A program made the position numbers and the translations under genes. A stretch of DNA of 22,012 nt. Source: JAUHWL01 sp964416385. GTDB taxonomy: Bacteria; Bacteroidota; Bacteroidia; Flavobacteriales; Schleiferiaceae. Under the pieces are notes generated by a model, which saw only the letters and a program-made list of their open reading frames with translations, did no database searches and had not been told where the DNA came from. Every line of letters begins with the position of its first letter. Positions within the stretch are counted from its first letter, which is position 1. This document shows positions 6,863 through 15,629 of the stretch, piece by piece. The stretch lies in assembly GCA_964416385.1 (NCBI GenBank), contig CAYQDW010000042.1:1-22012 (forward strand), given 5' to 3'.

Positions 6863-8068
6863 TTAGTCAAAATCTAGGGTGAGCTTAAACCTGCTCACAC
6901 GATGATTACCTGCATCGCACACATAAAGTATCTGGTTGTAATAGGCGATGCCTCGAGGTTGGTTAAATTGCAATGGCCCTGCTCCGGTACCCCCAAAACT
7001 TGCTTTTGTATAACGGGTTTCGCCACTAGCTGGTGGGGGCGGCACACCTTCTAAGCCGTTGCTCGTAAACTGATAAACAGAATCAGTAGCAGCATCAGTT
7101 ACAAAAATGAAGCGCGTTTCATCACCGGCAACAGTAATGCCCATTGGCATGGTAAATTTATTAGGGTTGTTTAGCCAACCATCGGCAATCGGATCGTTAA
7201 TCGGATAAATTACAGGTCTAAACTCCGCGCCAAACTCTGCCTCAACAAACTCTATATATTGCACTTTTATGGGGCTGCCAGGATCTATTGAAGTAAAGAG
7301 AAAATCTGGGCTGTTGCTTGCTGTTATTTGTGGTGGCTGACAAAGCGTGGTTAATCCAAATGGCTTTTTAAAATAGTCATTGAACAATCCGCCAGAGGTA
7401 CTTACTGGTACGGGAGAGATATAATTATCTTGGTTATCAAAAAACACCACGGCATCATCTGGGCCTTGCCCAGCATTGTTCGCGCTTGGCCCAGAGCGCG
7501 TAACATAGTATCGGTTGTTTAGGGCTTGGTTTTGTGAATTACCGAGCACACCAACTTGATTAAAACTTACCAATGCATCACTTGTGCTAAAGCTGTTTTT
7601 AAAGTAAAACGGATGGGTGATGGTATTCACAATCTCAGCTCCTGCAAGTCCGTAGCCTGCGGTTGTAAATTGGTTTATGCGATAAATGGTACTCAGCGAA
7701 TAACTAACGCCATTTATCGTAGTGTCTTTTTTGCCAATTGCCAAAAGGTTAAACTGGCGGTCTTGTGTAACACTTGTAACACCAGGAATGGTTAAACGGC
7801 CGAGTTCATTAAGTGCTTCATCATAGGCTATAATCTCTTCTGTAGCTTCATCTACCACATAAATGAGTTCGTCAAAACCTATGGTAATATGTACGGGGGT
7901 TTCTAGCGCAGTAATGTATGGCTGTATCGGTACGTAAGCTATTTGCCGAGGTTGAAATGTGGGTACATCGATGAAACTAATATCTGTTTTATCACCAAAG
8001 TATTTTTCGCAGCCCTGCAAAAAAGGGATAATTGCGATTAGGATGAGTATTGAGCACTTTGTTTTCAT
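6863..8068 (-). CDS. Lipoprotein with NHL-type beta-propeller
   Basis: The 401-aa protein has a lipoprotein signal ending LQGC with C20 as the lipidated residue. The body shows propeller blades of the NHL or 6-bladed type: ITIGFDELIYVVDEATEEIIAYDEAL (from about 62), FTMPMGITVAGDETRFIFVTDAATDSVYQF (about 300-330), and a closing blade PLQFNQPRGIAYYNQILYVCDAGNHRVSRF, the classic NHL signature. Such propellers usually bind ligands or partner proteins. The protein probably sits in the outer membrane facing the periplasm or the surface. The start overlaps the PorV-like gene by 4 bp (ATGA), arguing for coupled synthesis and a joint role with the barrel and the TonB receptor just upstream. Confidence 0.9.
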   Translation of the reverse strand: MKTKCSILILIAIIPFLQGCEKYFGDKTDISFIDVPTFQPRQIAYVPIQPYITALETPVHITIGFDELIYVVDEATEEIIAYDEALNELGRLTIPGVTSVTQDRQFNLLAIGKKDTTINGVSYSLSTIYRINQFTTAGYGLAGAEIVNTITHPFYFKNSFSTSDALVSFNQVGVLGNSQNQALNNRYYVTRSGPSANNAGQGPDDAVVFFDNQDNYISPVPVSTSGGLFNDYFKKPFGLTTLCQPPQITASNSPDFLFTSIDPGSPIKVQYIEFVEAEFGAEFRPVIYPINDPIADGWLNNPNKFTMPMGITVAGDETRFIFVTDAATDSVYQFTSNGLEGVPPPPASGETRYTKASFGGTGAGPLQFNQPRGIAYYNQILYVCDAGNHRVSRFKLTLDFD

Positions 8069-9069
8069 CGGCTTGTTTTGTTAAGTGAAAAACGCAGACC
8101 TACCAAGTGCTGTACGCCAAGATAATCTGTAGGTGTGGCGGCATAGTCAAAATGTAAGGGGTGTGCACCAAGCATCATGCGTATACCCATACCTAATGTG
8201 GGCAGGCTTTGACCCTTCACATTTATTTTTAACCCGCTGCGGATGAATAAAATCTGCATATAGTTATACTCAACGCCTAAGCGGTAGTTTTCGGCATTGT
8301 CATTAGGGTGGTTGAGTTGAAATGCGGTTAAAATGGCGTGTCGGTCATTTTTCCACGGCACAAGGCTCAAACCCAAACTAAACACATTGGGCAGGGTGTT
8401 GCTCTCAAGGGTTGTACCTGGCGTGCGGTTGTAGTTACTTGCTAAGAATTGTCCGGTGAGGGAGGTGTTACCGCCAAAATTGCGAATAAGCACAGCAAAT
8501 CGGAGGTCTTTAAAATCTGTTTTGTACAAAAATCCAACATCTACATTGATGGCATGATTGGTAAAATCTGCTAGATTTTCATAGATATAACGCAGTGTGC
8601 CACCCAATGAAAAGTTGGCGCTAAGTTCTTGTGAATAGCTCAAACCAAACGCGGTATTATTCACATAAATCATGCGGCCGGTGCCCTCTGGTTGAAACTC
8701 TGTTCGTTCTTCTATGGCACCAGAGTTAAGTGTGTTAATGCTTAGGCCAAGTGCGGCAGTGTTTGATGAAAAGGGGAAAATACCAGAAGCAAAACTTTGG
8801 TTAATGCCAGCACCTAGAAACATGCTGGTAAGTGCAAAGCTGTTGCCGCTATTATCAGACATGCCCGCTACGTTTTGCCAGATGCTATAGGGGTCGCCTT
8901 CTAAACTCACCGTGGCACCACTCATGGCAGCACTGCGCGGACTAACATCATTTTTTAAAAAGCTTAATGCAGAAAGCCCAGCACGCTCGCCACCAAAGGT
9001 TGGTAGGAGTTGTGCCCAGCCCACTAAGGGCAGCATGCATATTATGATTAAGTACAGTGTTTTCTTCAT
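8065..9069 (-). CDS. PorV/PorQ-family outer-membrane protein
   Basis: The 334-aa protein has a signal peptide (MKKTLYLIIICMLPLVGWAQ) followed by the family signature: ERAGLSALSFLKNDVSPRSAAMSGATVSLEGDPYSIWQNVAGM (about 28-70). The rest is barrel-like, with repeated segments such as NTAALGLSINTLNSG, FSLGGTLRYIYENLADF, YRLGVEYNYMQILFIRSGLKI and the terminal LVGLRFSLNK. PorV is the T9SS shuttle protein that carries sorted cargo to the attachment complex, and family members are FadL-related barrels. No other core T9SS gene (porK/L/M/N, sprA, porU) is in the window, so this is more likely a paralogue serving its neighbours than the housekeeping PorV. It lies 3 bp after the TonB receptor and overlaps the NHL lipoprotein gene. 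Confidence 0.88.
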   Translation of the reverse strand: MKKTLYLIIICMLPLVGWAQLLPTFGGERAGLSALSFLKNDVSPRSAAMSGATVSLEGDPYSIWQNVAGMSDNSGNSFALTSMFLGAGINQSFASGIFPFSSNTAALGLSINTLNSGAIEERTEFQPEGTGRMIYVNNTAFGLSYSQELSANFSLGGTLRYIYENLADFTNHAINVDVGFLYKTDFKDLRFAVLIRNFGGNTSLTGQFLASNYNRTPGTTLESNTLPNVFSLGLSLVPWKNDRHAILTAFQLNHPNDNAENYRLGVEYNYMQILFIRSGLKINVKGQSLPTLGMGIRMMLGAHPLHFDYAATPTDYLGVQHLVGLRFSLNKTSR

Positions 9070-9072
9070 GGT

Positions 9073-11922
9073 TTAGATCCTAAAGGCGATACCAAATAGT
9101 ACTTGGGTTGGCGCCAAATAGCGCGCAGGATTACGTGGGTCTAATCCTGATTCTTGAGGGCCATTATAGGCTGGCCTTGGGTCGCGCCATGTGTTTGGCA
9201 CGTCATCGCCATATTCATACGCCCTGCCCGTTACCGGATTAATAATTTGCGCATTCTTATTATTAAGAAGGTTACGCACCTCAAAACTTAACTGAATGCC
9301 ATTGCTAGACCTTTTAGAGAAGAAGAAGTTATAACTCACCTTTAAATCAAAATTAATCCAAGGTGTAGCGATCTCACTTAGGTATTTATCATTTTGAACC
9401 TCATATTCTGGTCGGCCCAAATCATTAGCGCCCACTTGCGCTTGTGGCGTATATCTAAACCCTGAGGTATAGTTAAAGCTCAAGAAGGCACGTAAGCCCT
9501 GTAGTTTTATTTTGCCAACTCTGAGGTTGCTATCAGGTGCAAAAATGACGCCTGCATTGATGCGCCAAGGTCTGTCCCAAGCAAGGTATTGCTCGCGGGT
9601 TAAGGGCACCTCTCCGGTTTGAGCAATGCTTAGGCTACTCTCTCTTGCGCTGTTGCTTTTACCGCGTGCTACCTGATAGCTGATGTTGGCATAAGTGCTT
9701 AGGTATTGTGTGGCGCGTATGTTAGTACCCACTTCAATTCCGCTAATCTTTGCGTAATCTTGGTTGATGTACATCGTTTTTTCTACAGGCCTACCAGTTT
9801 GATCACGCACAATAACCCTGCGACTAACGATATAGTCAAAACGATTGTTGTTGTAAGCAGAAATCGTAAGGCCAATATCTTTTGTGATTAGCGTTTTAAA
9901 ACCAATTTCATAACTCACGTTAACCTCAGGGTCTAAATCTGGATTGCCAAGGTTGGCCAAGAAACTTTGATTAACATAAACAGGATCAAGCCCTGCATAC
10001 ATAAACCTGGGGTGCGGTGTACGCATGCTGTGGCCGTAATTAAAATAAAGGACGTTATTTTCTGTAACAGGAAAGCTCACATTAATACGGGGTAAAAGTC
10101 TCGCTTTCCACCGCAATCCGAGAAGGGGGAGCGTTTTGTCTAAATAGTCTGTTCTTACCTGATTTAAGACAGGACTGTTGGCGTCTGCTACGGCATTGTC
10201 TGCAAATTTGCCAGGTGCCCAGTAATTTAAACGCACGCCTAAGGTGGCAATAATCCCTTTGTAGGTAATCTTATCTTGAACAAATAGGCCTCCGCGTTGT
10301 GGGTTTACTTCCCAAATATCATTACTGCTACCAATGCTTATGCTTGGGGTAGAGGTAGAGTCATTAAGTGCAATGGGCGCTCCTACCCAAGGGCGTGTAA
10401 CATCCACCCATTGATATTCTGTGAGCACGTGCTCAATACCAAAACTAACTTCGTTTATTTTATTTTCTGGGAACCAATTTAGCTTTGTTTTAAAGGTATA
10501 TTCTTCCGCATAGTGGTCATGCCAAATGGGTGTTATACCACCATTATTCACCAAGCCATCTCCTGGTAAAACATAGTAAATGCCACTTGGGTCTCCGGGG
10601 TTAAAAATGCTAACAGGTGTGGTGATGATATTATCTTCATCAAAGATTTGATCAACGGTTGCAGTTCTAAAGGGCCTACCATTGGCATCTGCCCGAAGGT
10701 TTGTAAACAACCGGCCAATATTTACACTTAAGCCCCAACGTGGGTTTATCAGGTGATTTAGATTGAGTACCGTGAGGTTGCTTTGGTGCGTATACGTTGT
10801 GGCATTGTCTAAATTATTACTTCTGGCGTATTGAAAACCAGGGGTTAGGATGGCATCAAAACCCACAATTTGAAGACTACGTGTATTTTGATTGATGTTG
10901 AGACTGTGTTGGTTTGTAAGCGTAAGCTTGGTGCCTCCACGTATTTGCCACGCCAACTTTAGCGAGTGTGTATATGAATTGTCATAGCGAGGGGCCCAAA
11001 CTTCTGGGTAGTTACTTAATAAAGAACTATTGAGTTGGTTAGCGGTAGCACCAAAATAATGGTCTGTGAGGTTTGCGGTTACGTTGTTAAATAGGGTTAC
11101 CTTTTTCTTTGTTCCTGGAATAGGAAACCCAAGCGTAGCTTCAAAGATATCTGTATTAAAAGAGGTGCCCTGATTTATATTTCCAATATTATCTGATTGC
11201 CAGCTTGCAGAAAATGCCACTTTATCACCGGCTTCGCGGATGCGCGTGCTGATTACACCACTAGAACCGCCACCATACTCCGCACCGGCGCCACCTGTAA
11301 TTAGGTTTAAAGATTCTATAGAACTGGCATTAACATTTACACCAAACCCGGTACCTGCCAACGGATCTTGTGCACTTACGCCTTCTACCAAATATTCTGT
11401 TTCATAAACACGGGCACCACGTATTTGTAAGCCATCGGGCGTTTGCATAACACCAGCTTGTTTGTTTACAACCTCGGCTACGTTGCGCACGTTTAGTTTC
11501 GCAATTTCGTCTTTGCCAAAACTTATTTCTGAGGCGGCTTTTTCAAGGTCTACTTGGCTCTTTTTGCCCACAACGGTTACCGTTTGCAGTACTTCACGAC
11601 TAGAAGAAAGTTTTGTATTTAGTGTACGTGTTTCACCCGCTTTAATAGTAATGCCGTTAAAGACTTTAGTACCATAACCAATAAACTGAACCTTAATAGA
11701 ATAATCGCCAGGCTTAATGTCGGTAATGGTATACTTGCCGTCAAAATCACTTACTGCGGCTTTGTAGGTGCCTACCAAAATAACAGAGGCACCAATGAGC
11801 GCTTCGCCCGTTTCTTCATCGGTAATGGTACCTTTTAAACTGCCGTTTGGCTGGGCTATGGCCAGTAAACTCAGTGCAAAAAACACCAATGTAAGCGCTA
11901 TAGGTTTACCAGTTAAAGTCAT
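9073..11922 (-). CDS. TonB-dependent outer-membrane receptor with carboxypeptidase-like N-terminal domain
   Basis: The 949-aa protein has a signal peptide, then a carboxypeptidase-D-regulatory-like domain (about 27-88: GSLKGTITDEETGEALIGAS ... DFDGKYTITDIKPGDYSI), a TonB-box-like TVTVVGKK (115-122), a plug domain (about 131-235, with LQIRGARVYETEYLVEG and the glycine-rich GGAGAEYGGGSSGVIST) and a 22-strand-type barrel ending in TQVLFGIAFRI with aromatic strand ends. It imports or handles a substrate at the surface using TonB energy. No SusD gene is adjacent, so it is not a standard SusCD glycan importer. The 17-bp overlap with the upstream lipoprotein gene and the 3-bp gap to the PorV-like gene suggest these act together. 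The substrate is unknown. Confidence 0.95.
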   Translation of the reverse strand: MTLTGKPIALTLVFFALSLLAIAQPNGSLKGTITDEETGEALIGASVILVGTYKAAVSDFDGKYTITDIKPGDYSIKVQFIGYGTKVFNGITIKAGETRTLNTKLSSSREVLQTVTVVGKKSQVDLEKAASEISFGKDEIAKLNVRNVAEVVNKQAGVMQTPDGLQIRGARVYETEYLVEGVSAQDPLAGTGFGVNVNASSIESLNLITGGAGAEYGGGSSGVISTRIREAGDKVAFSASWQSDNIGNINQGTSFNTDIFEATLGFPIPGTKKKVTLFNNVTANLTDHYFGATANQLNSSLLSNYPEVWAPRYDNSYTHSLKLAWQIRGGTKLTLTNQHSLNINQNTRSLQIVGFDAILTPGFQYARSNNLDNATTYTHQSNLTVLNLNHLINPRWGLSVNIGRLFTNLRADANGRPFRTATVDQIFDEDNIITTPVSIFNPGDPSGIYYVLPGDGLVNNGGITPIWHDHYAEEYTFKTKLNWFPENKINEVSFGIEHVLTEYQWVDVTRPWVGAPIALNDSTSTPSISIGSSNDIWEVNPQRGGLFVQDKITYKGIIATLGVRLNYWAPGKFADNAVADANSPVLNQVRTDYLDKTLPLLGLRWKARLLPRINVSFPVTENNVLYFNYGHSMRTPHPRFMYAGLDPVYVNQSFLANLGNPDLDPEVNVSYEIGFKTLITKDIGLTISAYNNNRFDYIVSRRVIVRDQTGRPVEKTMYINQDYAKISGIEVGTNIRATQYLSTYANISYQVARGKSNSARESSLSIAQTGEVPLTREQYLAWDRPWRINAGVIFAPDSNLRVGKIKLQGLRAFLSFNYTSGFRYTPQAQVGANDLGRPEYEVQNDKYLSEIATPWINFDLKVSYNFFFSKRSSNGIQLSFEVRNLLNNKNAQIINPVTGRAYEYGDDVPNTWRDPRPAYNGPQESGLDPRNPARYLAPTQVLFGIAFRI

Positions 11923-13339
11923 TTAAAAATATTTGTTCAAACAAATCTTCAAGATCTGCCGGGTTTTTATTGAATTGAAACAGCCCCACGCCAAAAAACA
12001 CGTGATTTACATTGTTGCCCTGATATTTTCTTCTCACACCTACTAAATTATCGCCAGACCAACCGCCAATTTTAGTGAGTTGGGCGCGATAAAAATCATC
12101 TGCATCTGCCGTTTTAACGATAGGGTAAATGCCAATTAAAATGTTTTGTGGTTGTATGGTTGGATAATTTGTGCCTGTAACAGGATAGATGGCACTGTCA
12201 TTACTAATGCGTACTTGACCAGAACTAATCACAATATCTTCAACAGGATAAATGCCTCTAATACTGGTCATATCGCTGTTGCTCGCAAATTGTGCGCTAA
12301 TGGCTAGTTTTTTACCACTATCTGTAAACTGCTGTACGCCTTGCGCCATGTATGAAAGCAGCATAGCATTTTGGCCAGTTACGGCATTGTTGTAGGTGGT
12401 TGCATCAGCATAAATAAAGGCAACATCGTATTGTGCTAGGAGTAAACGAAAGGTGGGGTTCCAAAATTTAGGTTGATTTTCTCCCCCGTTTATGCCATAG
12501 TCTAAAAAGTCATAGGTAAGGTTGAGGTTAGCTAATATGGGCTGATATATTTGGGTTACTGAGGTGGGCTGGCCGCTGATTACTAGGAATGGCGAGGTGG
12601 GTGTTTCCCATAAAATACTTTCGCTGGTATCAACCAAACTAAAGGCATCTGCAATGTCTTTTACCCGCAGGTAAAGGGTATTTGCAGCGTTAAGCTTAAC
12701 CCCATTTATAGGTGAAGTTTGTGGGTTGAGGTTGTTGCCGTAGTAAACCAAGGCTTCTCCTGCATTAACTGTATCTGCCACAAAAGTGATGAGCGGTTGT
12801 CTTGGGTCAATGGCATACCAGTCGCCATCATTCCATTTCATTTCTGCGGCAACAATGGTTTCATCTCCATCAGGATCACTGCCAAACCAGCGGTAAGTGG
12901 CCACACTCAGAACTGTTCCTTCTGGTGCGTTCTCAGTGTCTAAACGTGCCTCGGGTATGCTGTTTTTTAGGGGGATGCGTAAAAAAGCTGGTGTAGGGTC
13001 TATCTGCCCATCGTTATCAATGGCGCGCACGTAAAATGAGATATCAACGGTATCACTACCAGCGGGAATGCTAAAACGGAAAGTACTGTCTTGTGTGGTG
13101 GTAAATGTCCAATTGATTTGGTCAAAGCTCAATTCATAACCCGTTATGTAGCCATCGCGGTCTGTACCAAACCAGCTTAAGCGCACCACACTATTTAAGC
13201 GGTTATCACCGGTAAGGTTTATGCTTTCTAAGGCAATTTTCGTATCCGGAAGTTGGTTGGGTAAAAGTGAGCCTTTATCGCAACCGCCAATTAGCAATGC
13301 CAGTACAACCAATGCTCCAAATAATCCGTTTAAGCGCAT
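11906..13339 (-). CDS. Surface lipoprotein with two Ig/FnIII-like domains and an unassigned C-terminal domain
   Basis: The 477-aa protein has a lipobox LIGGC (C20). Two related beta-sandwich modules follow: the first contains LSWFGTDRDGYITGYELSFD (54-73) and SFYVRAIDNDGQID; the second contains YRWFGSDPDGDETIVAAEMKW (149-169) and LYLRVKDIADAF. The shared W-F-G-x-D-x-D-G motif marks an internal repeat and could bind calcium. The C-terminal half (about 245-477) looks alpha/beta (FLVISGQPTS, AQYDVAFIYADATTYNN, LLSYMAQGVQQFTDSGKKLAIS), reminiscent of a glutamine-amidotransferase-like or flavodoxin-like fold. I cannot identify a catalytic motif there. It overlaps the TonB receptor gene by 17 bp and follows a hairpin-filled 52-bp gap. 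Confidence 0.85.
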   Translation of the reverse strand: MRLNGLFGALVVLALLIGGCDKGSLLPNQLPDTKIALESINLTGDNRLNSVVRLSWFGTDRDGYITGYELSFDQINWTFTTTQDSTFRFSIPAGSDTVDISFYVRAIDNDGQIDPTPAFLRIPLKNSIPEARLDTENAPEGTVLSVATYRWFGSDPDGDETIVAAEMKWNDGDWYAIDPRQPLITFVADTVNAGEALVYYGNNLNPQTSPINGVKLNAANTLYLRVKDIADAFSLVDTSESILWETPTSPFLVISGQPTSVTQIYQPILANLNLTYDFLDYGINGGENQPKFWNPTFRLLLAQYDVAFIYADATTYNNAVTGQNAMLLSYMAQGVQQFTDSGKKLAISAQFASNSDMTSIRGIYPVEDIVISSGQVRISNDSAIYPVTGTNYPTIQPQNILIGIYPIVKTADADDFYRAQLTKIGGWSGDNLVGVRRKYQGNNVNHVFFGVGLFQFNKNPADLEDLFEQIFLNDFNW

Positions 13340-13354
13340 AAAAGGTGTTTTTTA

Positions 13355-13377
13355 GGGCCACCGCGTAGCGGTGGCCC
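13355..13377. repeat. Perfect 10-bp inverted repeat with 3-nt loop between two surface genes
   Basis: GGGCCACCGC (13355-13364) and GCGGTGGCCC (13368-13377) are perfect reverse complements around GTA. In the minus-strand transcript the hairpin begins 14 nt after the stop of the 745-aa gene and ends about 15 nt before the AUG of the lipoprotein gene. It is followed by an A-rich stretch, not a U-run, so it is not a normal terminator. An mRNA-stabilising stem, an RNase stop or a translational control element at the lipoprotein start fits better. The stem is much more GC-rich than the surrounding intergenic sequence. Confidence 0.85.
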
Positions 13378-13391
13378 GTATCTTCTTAGAG

Positions 13392-15620
13392 CTAGTTTGT
13401 TACTAATAATTTACTGTGGTGTATGCGGCCTGTGGCATCTTTTAGGCCAATAATGTACATGCCTGCGGCCAAGTTGCCAAGATCAAGCAGTGTTTTGCCC
13501 GTTGCTTGTTGGCGCAGTACCTCGGTGCCATTCATGTCAAAAACCTGAATGCTGAATGATTCGCCAGAGGCCAATGCAATGCTTACCCATTGTTTTGCCG
13601 GGTTAGGATAGATGGATACACCTTGTAAGGTTTCAAACTCGTCTATGCTAATAGGCGAGGTTGGTAAATTGGTGCTGTCTAAATCCACATTGATGCCTAT
13701 AAAGTCATCATTATTTCTTGGCAAAATTCTAAAGTTGCTAAAGCCATAAAACATCACACCAACCAAAGCATCCATATTCATGGTATCACTAACCACAATT
13801 GCGGGTACATTCATAAAGCCATCTAATACGGTATAGTTAAAGTTGGTAGTGTCTACAATCAGTTGTACAAACAAAGACGAATATGCTGTAGAACTCTGAC
13901 GACCAGCTAGCACGCGGCCTGACTTAAACACGGGTGCCGTAGGCGAATTACTCACAGCATAGTCACCGAAACCGAGGTTTTCTTGACTAATCCAAAGTTT
14001 ATTTTGATTTGGATCTTCGTATTTCACCAATACACCTTCCCACTTTTCCCAACCAAAGTTGGCATAGCTGGCGCTATCACTTGGATCTACTACGCTAGGC
14101 ACGATAACGCCTCTGTTACCTGTTTTTTGTGCCTGCGATACATTTATTCTCGTTAAACCGAAATATTCTTCTACAACCCCGGTTACAGTTACTTCTTCAT
14201 CACGGAAGAAATCACTAAGGCCAATACCAACGCACCAAATGCCACTCCATTCGCCTCCGTTTTCATCTTGTAGATACAGATAGCCTAAGTCATACTGTTT
14301 GGTAGAAGCCGTTACAATACCTGTAACCGTAACTGTTTCGCCCACAAGTGGTGAGTTGCCGTTACTGGCAAGGGTATATTGGATATCATAAATTTTGAGG
14401 CCACCATCTCTAACGGTATAAAACGAAACGTTGGGTTCTGCTTGATTAACAGGCGTAGTAGGCGCATAGCTCACATTACCATCGTTGTCTTTTGCGTAGA
14501 TATAGTAACGTATTAATGTGCCGTCTGGGCGATTAGGAATGGTGTATTCATATTCATCCGTAGAACCAGCAGCTAAATTCATGCTGTATGCAGGGAATTG
14601 ACTGGGCTGTAAACTTGCATTATCAGACCAACAGATGGCCACACTATCAACGGTTCCGTCAAAGTCTGTGATGTTACAAGTAATATCAACGCTCTGGTTG
14701 GCCGTGGGTACACTTGGGTCTCTATCAACTTGGCTAATAAAAGGGGGGGCAAAACCAACATTGTAATGTGTGCTGCTAAAGGGATTGATTTCATATCCTC
14801 TACCAGTGCCACCTGTACAGCCATTTGCATCTTGGCGAATAATACCTGAAATACTATTGTAGAATGTGCCCGGTACTGGTGGTACAAAGCTTCCTGTTTG
14901 TTGCGGAGAATTAGGGTTTACTGTTTGCCAGCTGGGTAACTTTTGGGCTAAAAATCGGTCTGATACGTTCATGCGATTTCCTTGTCCGTCAACAATATCA
15001 AAGCTAATACGGTTGCCAGAGAAGGGAATTACAGCCGCTACGGTAACGTTTTCTAGGGTTACAAAGCTGCCTTCATAAAACTCACCTGTTTGGATTTGAT
15101 TTACCCGGTTTGGGTCATTGAAATCTGATAATGGTATAGTGTCTGCCGCTGGTGGATTGGTTGTACCCACAACACTAAAAGAGTTGGCGTCTAACAGGCT
15201 TAATTGCGCACTGTTGTTAAAGGCGCCAACATAGCCGGTAATTTCTACAATATCGCCCGCTATAACTTGCGTAAAACTAGGTGGTACCAATAAGGTGCCT
15301 GAGGCATCTTCATAAACACCCATTAATTCAATGCTTTTGAATGGACCTGGGCTGCCACCACCGGCGGTGTCAATTAAAAATATGAAAGGACGGTTACCGC
15401 CTTGTACGCTGCCTGAGGCCACTTCAGAAAGGCTACCGTCTGTAATTACGATACCGCGCGTGCGGATGGTATCACCAAAGTATGCAGAAGAGTCGTTACA
15501 AGCTGCAAGACTTGCAGGAGACACATAATTGATGTCATAAATTGAAACATACGGATAGGTTTGACCATAGGTCAATAATCCGGTAAGGGTTAAAGCAATT
15601 AATAGTAAACCTTTTTTCAT
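13392..15620 (-). CDS. Secreted multidomain protein with OB-like and Ig-like modules and a T9SS type A sorting domain
   Basis: The start is taken at MKKGLLLIALTLTGLLTYGQ. An ATG at 15629 would add three residues before the n-region and abut the upstream stop. Numbering from that upstream ATG (745 aa): a first OB-like module at about 50-155 (GDTIRTRGIVITDG ... GDIVEITGYVGAF); a second at about 180-290; an Ig/FnIII-like module at about 293-385 (PPFISQVDRDPSVPTANQ ... TLIRYYIYAKDNDGNVSYAP); a further OB module of the YhcR type at about 400-490 (KIYDIQYTL ... GETVTVTGIVTAS ... EEVTVTGVVEEYFG); and a T9SS type A tail from about 662 (VSIYPNPAKQWVSI ... LAAGMYIIGLKD ... KLLVTN). The motif IYDI(N/Q)Y opens both the first and the last OB region. 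Such OB modules accompany secreted nucleases, but no catalytic motif is visible here. Confidence 0.88.
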   Translation of the reverse strand: MKKGLLLIALTLTGLLTYGQTYPYVSIYDINYVSPASLAACNDSSAYFGDTIRTRGIVITDGSLSEVASGSVQGGNRPFIFLIDTAGGGSPGPFKSIELMGVYEDASGTLLVPPSFTQVIAGDIVEITGYVGAFNNSAQLSLLDANSFSVVGTTNPPAADTIPLSDFNDPNRVNQIQTGEFYEGSFVTLENVTVAAVIPFSGNRISFDIVDGQGNRMNVSDRFLAQKLPSWQTVNPNSPQQTGSFVPPVPGTFYNSISGIIRQDANGCTGGTGRGYEINPFSSTHYNVGFAPPFISQVDRDPSVPTANQSVDITCNITDFDGTVDSVAICWSDNASLQPSQFPAYSMNLAAGSTDEYEYTIPNRPDGTLIRYYIYAKDNDGNVSYAPTTPVNQAEPNVSFYTVRDGGLKIYDIQYTLASNGNSPLVGETVTVTGIVTASTKQYDLGYLYLQDENGGEWSGIWCVGIGLSDFFRDEEVTVTGVVEEYFGLTRINVSQAQKTGNRGVIVPSVVDPSDSASYANFGWEKWEGVLVKYEDPNQNKLWISQENLGFGDYAVSNSPTAPVFKSGRVLAGRQSSTAYSSLFVQLIVDTTNFNYTVLDGFMNVPAIVVSDTMNMDALVGVMFYGFSNFRILPRNNDDFIGINVDLDSTNLPTSPISIDEFETLQGVSIYPNPAKQWVSIALASGESFSIQVFDMNGTEVLRQQATGKTLLDLGNLAAGMYIIGLKDATGRIHHSKLLVTN

Positions 15621-15629
15621 GGTACACAC

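Noticed and set aside
8065..9069. Core housekeeping PorV of the type IX secretion machine
   Set aside because: The family signature is present, but no T9SS core gene is nearby and the operon context points to a paralogue; the symbol porV is therefore not assigned.
9073..11922. SusC-type glycan utilisation receptor
   Set aside because: The domain layout is SusC-like, but no SusD-like gene, glycoside hydrolase or sulfatase is nearby; the neighbours are PorV-like and T9SS cargo proteins.
13355..13377. Rho-independent terminator
   Set aside because: The stem is strong, but neither strand has a U-run directly after it, and the downstream genes seem to depend on read-through.
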